Shown: positions 15,799-24,312, counted from the stretch's first letter. The stretch: DNA of 27,319 bases from CAZKNF01 sp964554105 (GCA_964554105.1 CAZKNF010000047.1:1-27319); one strand, 5' to 3'. Notes: generated by a model from the sequence alone, not told the origin. A program made the numbers and translations.

Positions 15799-16608
15799 TC
15801 AGCCGTAAAGCGCGACAGTGAATTCCTGCGAAGGCTCGTCGATCGGGATGACGGCTTCACGCTGAGTCGACTCAATCACGTGCTGATGGCCAGGCCACTC
15901 GATTGCGACGAATCGGATTTCCGCCGCATCGGCATCGAGCGGCGGCATCCACCGCACTACGCCGGCCGCTTCGATCCGAAGGCGCAAGCCGGGAAGAAGC
16001 TCCGCCGGCTCGGCGTCGAATGATCCGAACTCGAGCGTGCGGAGCTGCCGCACCGGATACAGCGCAGCGTTTCGCAGAAGATCGGCGCTCAGCGGGAGGC
16101 TGTCATCCGACAGGCACAGCGTACCTCTTCCTGCCGCGTCGAGCTTGATACGCACGTCTGCTTCCGGCAGCGACAACAGAGCGTGTGAACGCATCTCGTC
16201 GGCTCCTGCGGATACGTGAACGTCGTACGATTTGCCGGCATGGGATCCGTAGATGTTGACAACCAGCTCGTCTGCCTCCGAAGCGAGAACGAATGCGTCT
16301 GCTCGACGCGTCTCGCCGTTGAACTCTGGCTCCTCATGAGAAGGCGTTCCCTCGGCCGGTGGTGTGACGAGCGAGAGCTCGATGATCCGCGGCTCTGACG
16401 TCCGCTCGCGTATGAATTGGTCGACCTGCGGAAGTGATTTGTCTTGCAGCGCATCGAATTCTTCGTAATAGACGGCGAAAAACTCGAAGATCTGCGCAGC
16501 CGCAGCGTCGTTCGAGATCAATGCCTCGACGTGGGCACGCTCGTCCGGCGCCAGTTCGTCCGGTCGGCGGGCGTACGTCGCAATCAGGTCTTCATCGCGT
16601 GGAGACAT
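15799..16608 (-). CDS. Unrecognised acidic protein, receptor-linked, anti-sigma-like N-terminus
   Basis: This encodes 269 residues, acidic, without signal peptide, membrane helix or cysteine clusters. I do not recognise the family. The first 50 residues (DEDLIATYARRPDELAPDER, then HVEALISNDAAAAQIFEFF) resemble in layout the short helical domain at the front of zinc-binding anti-sigma factors, but the zinc ligands are missing. The rest looks beta-rich, with alternating hydrophobic residues (for example ADELVVNIYGSHAGKSYDVHV). The ATG lies five bases after the receptor stop codon, so it is almost certainly the last gene of that transcript. A regulatory or substrate-related role with the receptor is inference from position only. 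Confidence 0.75.
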   Translation of the reverse strand: MSPRDEDLIATYARRPDELAPDERAHVEALISNDAAAAQIFEFFAVYYEEFDALQDKSLPQVDQFIRERTSEPRIIELSLVTPPAEGTPSHEEPEFNGETRRADAFVLASEADELVVNIYGSHAGKSYDVHVSAGADEMRSHALLSLPEADVRIKLDAAGRGTLCLSDDSLPLSADLLRNAALYPVRQLRTLEFGSFDAEPAELLPGLRLRIEAAGVVRWMPPLDADAAEIRFVAIEWPGHQHVIESTQREAVIPIDEPSQEFTVALYG

Positions 16609-16613
16609 CGTAC

Positions 16614-19439
16614 TTAGATGCCCATACGCACGGCCACGGCCGGAATCATCGGGTAGAGGGTCCGCTCTTCTCTTCGCCAGGTCGGCCCATCCTTCACGAG
16701 CCGCCAGTCTAATACATTTTCGCGATCGAGCACGTTTATGATCTCAGCGCGAAGTTGAAACACGGCCGGTCCCATGGACTGCGTATAGGCAAGGCTCAAA
16801 TCCAGTTGATACAGAGGCGGTAAGACGTGAGCGCCTGGATCTCCCAGATCGAATGGGGGATGGAAACGCGTCCCTGCATCGTGTCCGAAATAGTCGTAGT
16901 AGGCTTGCCTGAAGCCCCACGGCCGTTGCCAGACTCCGTGCCACCGCGCGCTGAGGGCCAGTCCGTCCGCCGGCGTCCAATCGATAACCACTTCGAGCCG
17001 GTGAGGTTCGCTCCACGGGACTGGATGCCGGTCGCCTCCGAAATATGACGGGCTCTTCCGACTGGCGCGTCCATAGGCGTACCGCGTCTCAGCCCGCAGG
17101 TGCCGGGACTCTCGGGAGAGACTAACGCTTGCACCGTATGCGAAGCCCCGCGTCGAGACGAGGAACTCCATCTGTTGGATTGCCCCGCTCGCGAATGACG
17201 ACGAGTTTGCCGGCGAATAGGCCAGCGCAAGGCCGTGCGCTTCATATTTCGCATATCCTTCCGCCCTGATCGCCCACTGCGATGTCGGCTTGAATACCAT
17301 TTCCTGCGCGAGATGGTACGCCATCGGCGGACGCACCGTCGCATCGACAGGCAGCCATATACGGACGGCAGGCAGGAGCGTCCCGGCATTCAGCTTGCTC
17401 GCATCCGTCTGATTGAGGTACTGCCGGTACAGGCCGGCCGACATTCGAGCTGACCATGCGCCGAGGATGCCATCCGAACGGTCGAGTCGCAGGGCGGCTC
17501 GCGGCTCTGCGTACACCGTCCGAAGGGCATGCATATAGGTGAGACGTACGCCCAACTCGGTCTGGAGCGATGGTGACAGCCGAAGCCGATCTTCCGCATG
17601 TCCGGCCAAATACCACGTATCGGACACGTTGTGAACGGAGCTCTGAGTTCGATTCGTCGGCACATCCGCGCCTTCCTGCGGATCCACAGCGTGTTCGTCT
17701 CCGACGTCTTCGTGACGATCTCCGAAGAACACCGATCGCAGATCGAACCGGCTGTCGAGGAGTCCGCCCTCGGCACCCGCGATCACGTGATGCGGGCCGC
17801 GTGTATGGTCGACGCTGCCCTCGATCGCGAAACTCGAGACGCGGTTGCCGTCAGTTGCCGGAATCGTGGAAAGAGAAGCGAGTCGAGGAGAGCCGTTCTG
17901 AAGGACCACATCCAGGCTGTCGATCGCTTCGTGATCGTGCCGCAGACGATAGGTAGAGGCGCGGAGCTGAAGGCTTGCCAACGTTCGGCTGCCGACCACG
18001 GCATCATAGCGGACCTGCCCCAGTCGATTCTTCCAGGCATAGTCGTCGATCACCGTGAATTCGGCCGGACTGAACATCTCTCCGAGCGCATACCGCGAGT
18101 CGGAGAGCACGCCCCCGCCGAGCCGCTGCCGGCCTTCGTAGAAGGATGCCTGCAGGCTGCGAAGCGGACCGAAGCGAATACGCGCGGCAGCGTGCACGTC
18201 CGAATAATTCAAGGATGGACTGGCGGCCGAGCGCAGGAAGGAGGGCTCGTCGATGCCTTCTGCAGCTTCGGATTCCTCTATCGGTGCGAGGATCAGGAAC
18301 GGATCCGGCCGGCTCCATCCTTCCAGCGTTTCCTGCAGGCGGGTAGGAGTGCGGATGTCCCACAATCCGATGCGAGTAGCGACCATCGCAGATATTCTCC
18401 GGGGCCCGTCGTCGCCGGGAGAGAGCCGCACGCGCGCGTTGAGACTGAAAGGATCGGCCTGCACGTCCAGGTCATTTACGTCGGCAAGAGCATGCTCGGC
18501 CCATGAGATGGCACCAATACGGCTGCCGTGCGCCGCCCCGAATCCCGCCTTGTGCACGGTGATCTTCTCGAGTGAAAAGCTGCTGAACGGGCCCACGAGG
18601 CCGGCCATGCTCCTGGGCAGGAAGACGGGGACGCCATCCAGCCGGAACTGATGTGCCCCGGCATCGCCACCCTGTACGTGCACGTCTGCGGTGACGTCGT
18701 TGAGGCGGACGCCTTGAAGCGTCCGCAGCTGGCGGAAGGGATCCTGCGCCTGCCCAGCCGCGACTCCGACCGGAGGGGCGGATGCATGTGCCACCGGCTG
18801 CCCGAGTGCATCGGAGGGCAGCCGCGATTCGATGCCGTCGACGACGACCGGCGTGATGAAGATCGATTCCGAGCGCAGCGAGGCCTCGGCCTGCACCTGC
18901 TCCCTCGGCGCCACGAATAGGGTGTCGCGCCACGTTCTGTAGCCGAGATGCGTCACCGTCAGAGTATACCTGCCCGGCAGCAGGTCTGGAAACGTAAATC
19001 GGCCGCGGTGATTGCTGACGGTGGCTAGATTGGCGTCGGCCAGGTGCACGTGTGAATCCGCGATCGGACTGCCGGTATCCCGATCGATCACGCGCCCGGC
19101 GACGAAGCCGCGCTGAGGCGTTACTTCCGTACTCTCCGTAAGCACGTACGTCCCGGAGGACAGCCTATAGAAATCAAGACCGCTCTCATCCAAAATGCAT
19201 CGAAGCACTGCTTCCACTCCGATCCTCTCGGCCGCGCACGACGCCGTCCGTCCCCGCACCAGCGCCGGGTCGTACGAAACCGCCGTTCCCGTGGCATCCA
19301 CAAATCGCTCCAGCGCTTCGTCGAGCGCGACGCCGCGCAGCGCAAGCGTGTAGTCTCGGTCCTGGGCGTACGTATCCACGGACGGCAGCAGAAGCAGCGC
19401 CAGGAAAATCAAGAAGGGTCCGGTCGCGGCGTTTTTCAG
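16614..19439 (-). CDS. TonB-dependent outer-membrane receptor with STN signalling domain
   Basis: This encodes 941 residues from a CTG start. Order: signal peptide ending near DTYAQ; an STN domain (about residues 30-105; YTLALRGVALDEALERFVDA) that in FecA-type receptors contacts a FecR anti-sigma factor; a carboxypeptidase-regulatory-like beta domain (about 110-195; GRVIDRDTGSPIADSHVHLA); a plug (about 205-330; LRTLQGVRLNDVTADVHVQG, QFRLDGVPVF); and a beta-barrel to the end. The last residue is Ile, not the common aromatic. The first AUG-like alternative, TTG at 19412, would leave a signal peptide without a positive charge, whereas CTG at 19439 gives KNAATG before the hydrophobic core; an in-frame TAG lies upstream. 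The transported ligand is unknown. It lies downstream of two serpin genes and upstream of the 269-residue protein. Confidence 0.9.
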   Translation of the reverse strand: MKNAATGPFLIFLALLLLPSVDTYAQDRDYTLALRGVALDEALERFVDATGTAVSYDPALVRGRTASCAAERIGVEAVLRCILDESGLDFYRLSSGTYVLTESTEVTPQRGFVAGRVIDRDTGSPIADSHVHLADANLATVSNHRGRFTFPDLLPGRYTLTVTHLGYRTWRDTLFVAPREQVQAEASLRSESIFITPVVVDGIESRLPSDALGQPVAHASAPPVGVAAGQAQDPFRQLRTLQGVRLNDVTADVHVQGGDAGAHQFRLDGVPVFLPRSMAGLVGPFSSFSLEKITVHKAGFGAAHGSRIGAISWAEHALADVNDLDVQADPFSLNARVRLSPGDDGPRRISAMVATRIGLWDIRTPTRLQETLEGWSRPDPFLILAPIEESEAAEGIDEPSFLRSAASPSLNYSDVHAAARIRFGPLRSLQASFYEGRQRLGGGVLSDSRYALGEMFSPAEFTVIDDYAWKNRLGQVRYDAVVGSRTLASLQLRASTYRLRHDHEAIDSLDVVLQNGSPRLASLSTIPATDGNRVSSFAIEGSVDHTRGPHHVIAGAEGGLLDSRFDLRSVFFGDRHEDVGDEHAVDPQEGADVPTNRTQSSVHNVSDTWYLAGHAEDRLRLSPSLQTELGVRLTYMHALRTVYAEPRAALRLDRSDGILGAWSARMSAGLYRQYLNQTDASKLNAGTLLPAVRIWLPVDATVRPPMAYHLAQEMVFKPTSQWAIRAEGYAKYEAHGLALAYSPANSSSFASGAIQQMEFLVSTRGFAYGASVSLSRESRHLRAETRYAYGRASRKSPSYFGGDRHPVPWSEPHRLEVVIDWTPADGLALSARWHGVWQRPWGFRQAYYDYFGHDAGTRFHPPFDLGDPGAHVLPPLYQLDLSLAYTQSMGPAVFQLRAEIINVLDRENVLDWRLVKDGPTWRREERTLYPMIPAVAVRMGI

Positions 19440-19442
19440 GTG

Positions 19443-19484
19443 GACTGGGTTCAGAGACTAAAGACTGATGATGAAAATTGAGGA
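19443..19484. repeat. Second heptamer array, upstream of the receptor gene
   Basis: Consecutive 7-base words GACTGGG, TTCAGAG, ACTAAAG, ACTGATG, ATGAAAA, TTGAGGA run from 19443 to 19484, with a loose consensus near ACTGAAG. They occupy the leader of the receptor gene, directly before its proposed CTG start. The degeneracy is high, so this is weaker than the 10326 array. Confidence 0.5.
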
Positions 19485-19587
19485 TATTTCTCCGTCGGAA
19501 TACCTGATGACGAAGCGATGCCGATCAAATTGAAACTGATCCACCCGCCATCCTCCCGCCGTATAAGAACTGCGCACACGTCTTGCG

Positions 19588-20823
19588 CTACAACGAGACC
19601 ACCTTTCCCATAAATAGAATGGTCCCGGTATTTCGCTCGCGGATCGAGAAGATAAACGGGCGATTCACGGTCATCGATACGGACGTGCCTCCGCATCCGG
19701 CACATTCTCGAATGGCCACGACCGTCACGGCGGCCGCCTCGGTGCCTTCTTCATCCACCTCCACGAAGGACTTGTGTTTCACATAGTCGATCCATAGCCC
19801 GCCTCCTTCACGGATCCGAGACAGATCGGCACGGCCCGGGTCGAAGGCGATCTCCATCCCAAGCGCACTGAGCACGTCGTTTAGCTCCTTCTCGTACTCG
19901 ATCTTGAAGCGCGGCAGTTTCAGCGTGACGTCAGTCGTGCGGAAACGCCCCATCCAGTTGCTCCACGTTTCGGAGTCGAGCCGCGCGATTAGGGCGTCGA
20001 TGTCTTCGCCCTCACGTGGAAGGATCACGGCCATGCTGTACAGGCTGTCGCCGTAAGGCAGATCCACCGCCTCGAATTCATCGGTTTCGAAGTAGGGAAG
20101 ATCGGCTTGCTGCGCCATCATCGGAACGTCCGATTGTGTGCCGTCGATATGCGTGAACGGCCGCTGCTGCGTCTCGTCCGGGTCGAATTCATAGGTCCAC
20201 GTTCCGTTGAAGTAGATGGCGTTTATCAGGTACATGACCACGCCCGGATCTATTTCTTCGAGAATCTCCTCGATTTTGCCGTGCGTCTTCTCGTCGACCC
20301 AGCCATTGATCACATCCACGGCCCCGGGATCACCAAAATCGAGCTCGCGGATATCGGCACCGAAATGGATCTGATTCACGTCGATAAACTCCGGCTCTAC
20401 CTGAAAGCCTTGACGATACCAGATCGAATTAGCGATCTCGAAGACGACCTCCGGATCGAGACCATGCAGAAGCTCGATGAGCGTCTGGTATGATTCGTTG
20501 ATGTCCTCCTCCGAGAGGCCGTTCAGCTCCAGTGTCGTCTGCATGGCGTCATAGGTCTCGCCATCGGCGCCGTTCATGGTCATTCCGAGCGCCATCGAAA
20601 CGCTCAGCGGCGAAATAAACACGTTCTCCTGCTCGTCCTCCTCGCTGAGGGCGCGAAACAGGTTCATGCCGAAGCGGTGGTCGGCAGCGACGACGTGTTC
20701 TTCGGCGCCCGTCAAGGCGCGAACGGCCGCCTGCTTTTCTTTCGGTCCGAGAAGGTCGCAGCCCGCGAGGTAAACGGGCACGACGAACACGATGATGACG
20801 GCACGAAGGCTAAAACGGTGCAT
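19588..20823 (-). CDS. Serpin lipoprotein A (downstream copy)
   Basis: This encodes 411 residues, a full-length serpin: a suicide inhibitor that traps serine or cysteine proteases when its reactive loop is cut. The lipobox LAGC (Cys22) indicates a lipoprotein. Serpin landmarks are NVFISPLSVSMALGM (about 67-81), INGWVDEKTHGKI, LINAIYFNGTW, DLPYGDSLYSMAVILP and VNRPFIFSI near the end. The hinge EEGTEAAA (358-365) has the small residues needed for loop insertion, so it should be inhibitory. Counting 14 residues from the hinge Gly (P15) puts Cys374 at P1, followed by AGCGG. The ATG overlaps the end of serpin B by 14 bases and has GGAAAG eight bases upstream. By eye it is about two-thirds identical to serpin B, except in the reactive loop. 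Confidence 0.95.
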   Translation of the reverse strand: MHRFSLRAVIIVFVVPVYLAGCDLLGPKEKQAAVRALTGAEEHVVAADHRFGMNLFRALSEEDEQENVFISPLSVSMALGMTMNGADGETYDAMQTTLELNGLSEEDINESYQTLIELLHGLDPEVVFEIANSIWYRQGFQVEPEFIDVNQIHFGADIRELDFGDPGAVDVINGWVDEKTHGKIEEILEEIDPGVVMYLINAIYFNGTWTYEFDPDETQQRPFTHIDGTQSDVPMMAQQADLPYFETDEFEAVDLPYGDSLYSMAVILPREGEDIDALIARLDSETWSNWMGRFRTTDVTLKLPRFKIEYEKELNDVLSALGMEIAFDPGRADLSRIREGGGLWIDYVKHKSFVEVDEEGTEAAAVTVVAIRECAGCGGTSVSMTVNRPFIFSIRERNTGTILFMGKVVSL

Positions 20824-22069
20824 TGCTGATCTTTCCGATAAATAGAATAATTCCCGAATGACGCTCTCTGACCGCGAAGACGAACGGCCGATTTACGTGC
20901 ATGGGGATGAACTGCGGAGCGGATACGTCGCCGATCTCGACCGACGTTGCGGCCGCCGCCTCCGTACCCTCCTCGTTCACGTCGACAAACGTCTTGTGCT
21001 TGACGCTGCTGATGTAAAGTCCGCCCTGCGGGTTGATGCGCGTGAAGTCGGCACGGCCGCGATCGAAGGCGATTTCCATTCCCAGCTCTGAGAACACGTC
21101 CTCGAGCTCGATTTCATACTCGAGCTCGAAACGCGGCAGGCGAAGCGAGACGGGCCGCGTGCGAAAGCGGCCCATCCAGTCATTCCATGTGGAATGATCG
21201 AGGCCGGCAACGAGGTCGTCGAGGTTCTCATTCTCACGCGGCAGGATCACCGTCATGCTGTAAAGGCTGTCCCCGTAGGGCAGGTCCAGCGCCTGAAACG
21301 CATCGGTTTCGAAATACGGCAGGTCCGTCTCCTGCTCCATCATCGGAACGTCGGCGGTCGATCCGTCATGACCGGTAAAGAGGCGATCCTGCGTTGCATC
21401 GGAATCAAATTCGTACGTCCACGTGCCGTTGAAATAAATTGCGTTGATCAGGTACATCACCGTCATCGGATCGATCTGATCGACGATGTCTTCGATTTTG
21501 CCGTGCGTCCGGTCGTCTACCCATCCATTGATGATTCCGACAGCTTCCGGACTCCCGAAATCCAGTGCCTGCACCTCGGCATCGAAATACGATTCATTGA
21601 CGTCCAGAAATTCCGCCTCTACGTCGAATTCCTCGCGGTACCAGATTGAATTGGCGATCTCGAAAACGACCTCCGGGTCCAGTCCACGCAGCAGATCGAC
21701 GAGCGTTCGATATGATTCGTTGATTTCGTCTTCGGAAAGCCCCGCCAGTTCCAGAGTCTCCTGCATCTGCTCTCTCGTCTCGCCCTCGGCACCGTTGAGC
21801 GTCATCCCGAGCGCCAACGAAATGCTGAGCGGGGAGATGAACACGCTCTCCGACTCGCCGCTGCTGATGGTCCGGAAGAGGTTGAGGCCAAATCTCTTGT
21901 CCGACTCCACGACGTGCTCTTCCGCATCGGTGAGCACACGAAGCGTACTTTCCTCCTCACCAGGAGCAAGCAGCTCGCAGCCGGCCACTATAATTCCCGC
22001 CGTGATGAGGGCGATGAGGATGGGTATCGAATCGAATGCCCGGTTGGATATTCCTGCAAATACAATCAT
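20810..22069 (-). CDS. Serpin lipoprotein B (upstream copy), start next to gap
   Basis: This encodes 419 residues from an ATG one base from the assembly gap, so a start farther upstream is possible. A hydrophobic segment ends in a lipobox (IVAGC, Cys31). All serpin landmarks are present: SVFISPLSISLALGM, INGWVDDRTHGKI, LINAIYFNGTW, DLPYGDSLYSMTVILP, VKHKTFVDVNEEG and VNRPFVFAV. The hinge EEGTEAAAAT (366-375) predicts an inhibitory serpin. Counting from the hinge Gly gives Val382 at P1 and Ser383 at P1', a choice that would suit an elastase-like protease. The stop TAG lies inside the start of serpin A. Bacterial lipoprotein serpins such as miropin of Tannerella protect the cell surface from host or foreign proteases; the same role here is inference. 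Confidence 0.94.
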   Translation of the reverse strand: MIVFAGISNRAFDSIPILIALITAGIIVAGCELLAPGEEESTLRVLTDAEEHVVESDKRFGLNLFRTISSGESESVFISPLSISLALGMTLNGAEGETREQMQETLELAGLSEDEINESYRTLVDLLRGLDPEVVFEIANSIWYREEFDVEAEFLDVNESYFDAEVQALDFGSPEAVGIINGWVDDRTHGKIEDIVDQIDPMTVMYLINAIYFNGTWTYEFDSDATQDRLFTGHDGSTADVPMMEQETDLPYFETDAFQALDLPYGDSLYSMTVILPRENENLDDLVAGLDHSTWNDWMGRFRTRPVSLRLPRFELEYEIELEDVFSELGMEIAFDRGRADFTRINPQGGLYISSVKHKTFVDVNEEGTEAAAATSVEIGDVSAPQFIPMHVNRPFVFAVRERHSGIILFIGKISNAPF

Positions 22070-22070
22070 A

Positions 22071-22170
22071 NNNNNNNNNNNNNNNNNNNNNNNNNNNNNN
22101 NNNNNNNNNNNNNNNNNNNNNNNNNNNNNNNNNNNNNNNNNNNNNNNNNNNNNNNNNNNNNNNNNNNNNN
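22071..22170. other. Assembly gap (100 N)
   Basis: One hundred unknown bases between the FecR gene stop and the serpin B start. The physical link between the sigma/FecR pair and the serpin-receptor genes depends on scaffolding across it. Its true size and any gene inside are unknown. Confidence 0.99.
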
Positions 22171-22203
22171 GTTAACAGGCCCTAATTCGGATAATCCGAT
22201 TAC

Positions 22204-23352
22204 CTATTCTGCCAGCACTTCATACCCGTTGGCGGTTCGGCGATAGCGGAGGTCGAGGGTGTGGCAGATGTCCGACAGCACGTTGGCGGCCGAGCCGGGA
22301 TCGGGATTTAGGTAGGTAAGAAGCCGATCCCCGATCCCGTCGTCCGCAGCCCGCACATCCACGCCGAAGCGCCGCTCGATCGTATTGAAGACAGATCCGA
22401 GAGGCTGATCCACGAAGGCGACACCGCCGGATCGCCATGTCAGGATGTGCTCGAGCGTGATGTCGCGTGGCGGTCGTACCGCCGTCGAGTCCGCGGCGAC
22501 GGATGTCCCCTGACCGGCCTGAAGCACGGTCGGATAGGCCTCCCGCTCCACCGACTCCGTCAATGGCGACGACGACCGGGATGAAGGGCGCTTCGCCGCT
22601 TCGTCTGCACCGGCCTCGCCGCCCAACGCCGCGACCGTGACGCGGCCGGATGCCAGCGCGACGGCCGTTTCAGGAGCCGGGTCGTCTCGCCACGCCCGCA
22701 CGTTGAACTGCGTGCCGACTACGGTCACCTGTGCATTGAATGTCTCGACGACGAACGGCTTCTCGTCCGGCCGCACGTCGAAAAAGGCTTCGCCTTCGAG
22801 CCGGACGCGGCGCTCGTCGGATCGCCACCAGCGATCGTATGTCATCGTCGAACCCCCGCCGAGCTCGACGCTCGAACCATCCCTTAGCGTGAGCGTCTGC
22901 ATCTCTCCACGCGGTACGTTGATGGTGCGCGGCTCCATTACGACGTAGACGGCGACGACGAGCAGAACGGCGGCTATCGCAGCGGCCGGCGCGACCATAC
23001 GCCACATGCGATGCGCACGCGCCGCAGGTACGGCCGATCGCCGCACGGGTTCGGCGCTGCGATCCTCGTTGACCTGATTCGTAATTCGAGTCGAGGCGGG
23101 TCGGGGCGGCCGCTCCCTGACAGCGGGATCCGCACCTTCCTGATAGATCCGATCCATGACACGATCGGCAAAACCAGGAGCGTAGCCGTCCGCAGCACGG
23201 GCCGCCACCATGTCGCGGAGTCGCACCAGCCGGATCCGTTCGCTCCGCGCAACCGACGAGCCCTCGAGCAAACCGCTCAGGCGCTGCCGGTCGCGCGCGT
23301 CGAGATCATCGTCGAACGACCGGAAGAGAAGTTTTATCTCGTCATCCTTCAT
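22204..23352 (-). CDS. FecR family anti-sigma factor with C-terminal STN-like (DUF4974) domain
   Basis: This encodes 382 residues. A cytoplasmic N-terminal helical segment (1-80) should bind the sigma factor. One membrane helix follows at about 119-139 (MVAPAAAIAAVLLVVAVYVV). The periplasmic FecR domain (about 144-250) contains VPRGEMQTLTLRDGSSVELG, RRVRLEGEAFFDV and VVGTQFNVRAW. After a polar linker of about 60 residues comes a DUF4974-type domain (about 312-382; VAFVDQPLGSVFNTIERRFG). In the Fec model this protein relays the signal from an STN-bearing receptor to the sigma factor. The start at 23352 overlaps the sigma gene stop by 11 bases, so the two are translationally coupled; upstream in-frame codons only extend into the sigma gene. 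Confidence 0.93.
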   Translation of the reverse strand: MKDDEIKLLFRSFDDDLDARDRQRLSGLLEGSSVARSERIRLVRLRDMVAARAADGYAPGFADRVMDRIYQEGADPAVRERPPRPASTRITNQVNEDRSAEPVRRSAVPAARAHRMWRMVAPAAAIAAVLLVVAVYVVMEPRTINVPRGEMQTLTLRDGSSVELGGGSTMTYDRWWRSDERRVRLEGEAFFDVRPDEKPFVVETFNAQVTVVGTQFNVRAWRDDPAPETAVALASGRVTVAALGGEAGADEAAKRPSSRSSSPLTESVEREAYPTVLQAGQGTSVAADSTAVRPPRDITLEHILTWRSGGVAFVDQPLGSVFNTIERRFGVDVRAADDGIGDRLLTYLNPDPGSAANVLSDICHTLDLRYRRTANGYEVLAE

Positions 23353-23968
23353 AGTCGTCCTCCAGATAAGGGCTGAGCAGATCGCGAAGGTTTCGCTGAG
23401 CGCGATAGAGCCGCGACAGCACCGTACCGACGGGAATGCCAAGCATCGCCGCTGTCTCTTTCGTCGAGTATCCGTTTATCAGCCTGAGCACCACCACCGC
23501 GCGGTGCTCGGCGTTCAATTGTTGGATGGCTTTCGATACCCATTCTCTTTCATCAATTTGCCGGAGGGTTCGCTCTCCGTCGACGACAGGTTCGAACGTC
23601 GCCGACCGGTCCCCGGCATCCCGGCTCGTGAAGCGCTGCCGGCGGCGTTTCCGACGATCGAGCGCATTGAGCGACAGGTTGACGGCGATTCGCGTGATAT
23701 ACGGCGCGACGCCGCCCTCTCCGCGGTATTGATCCAGGGCCTCGTAGAATCGGATAAACGTTTTCTGACCGACGTCGTCGGCCTCTGAGCCACGACCCAG
23801 CATGCCGATCACCGTCGCCGCCACGAGTCCTTCGTATCGATCCACCAGCTCGCGAAAGGCCGCACGGTCCCCTTCCCGGGCACGCGCTACAAGTCGCTGC
23901 TCGGCTCTCTGTTTCTGAGTTTCGTCGTGAGTACTGTCAGAAGACAAGGGACGGACTGCGTCGTGCAC
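23342..23968 (-). CDS. ECF RNA polymerase sigma factor, FecI/RpoE-like
   Basis: This encodes 208 residues. Region 2 spans about 24-95 (RAFRELVDRY-like helix, then DDVGQKTFIRFYEALDQYRG and ITRIAVNLSLNALDRRKRRR). Region 4 spans about 140-195 (LNAEHRAVVVLRLINGYSTK and ETAAMLGIPVGTVLSRLYRA). No extra C-terminal domain is seen. It is held by the coupled FecR protein and should direct transcription of target genes on signal; the serpins and receptor downstream are the obvious candidates. I chose the GTG at 23968, which has AGGATTGGAAA upstream. An internal TTG at residue 8 is an alternative. Confidence 0.92.
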   Translation of the reverse strand: MHDAVRPLSSDSTHDETQKQRAEQRLVARAREGDRAAFRELVDRYEGLVAATVIGMLGRGSEADDVGQKTFIRFYEALDQYRGEGGVAPYITRIAVNLSLNALDRRKRRRQRFTSRDAGDRSATFEPVVDGERTLRQIDEREWVSKAIQQLNAEHRAVVVLRLINGYSTKETAAMLGIPVGTVLSRLYRAQRNLRDLLSPYLEDDYEG

Positions 23969-24274
23969 AAACGATTTCCAATCCTGTAATGGCGGCCGCT
24001 GCCCGAAATCATCCGGAAAGACAGGCCGCGCCGACCTTTTATTCCGCGTTCGCCAAAAAACCTTTTCGGTGCCTCACGGAATCGACCGTCTCCAGGCGAG
24101 GTCTTTCGCCGGATGGATTATCCGCGGCAATCGTCGAACTGATTTCACCTGGGTATCTCACGGTAGCATTGTATTGCGGATCCGACCGAGAAATGATCCG
24201 GAGGTACACCTGAGTTCGCAGCGCCATTCCCGGCGGGTGACGGTATATGACAGGGTCACCAGGAAGTACATGTT

Positions 24275-24312
24275 CTATGTGCAGGCGGTGTGACTATGTG
24301 CATGCGGTGTGA
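24275..24312. repeat. Tandem 19-bp duplication
   Basis: CTATGTGCAGGCGGTGTGA (24275-24293) is followed immediately by the same word with one change, G to T at its tenth base (24294-24312). It lies in the spacer between the divergent sigma factor and M20 genes, about 50 bases before the promoter-like word at 24361. Confidence 0.85.

Noticed and set aside
17598..18506. 302-codon plus-strand frame
   Set aside because: Antisense to the receptor barrel, which has clear domain evidence.
19451..19705. 84-codon minus-strand frame between serpin A and the receptor
   Set aside because: Overlaps the end of serpin A in another frame and runs through the heptamer array; no family resemblance.
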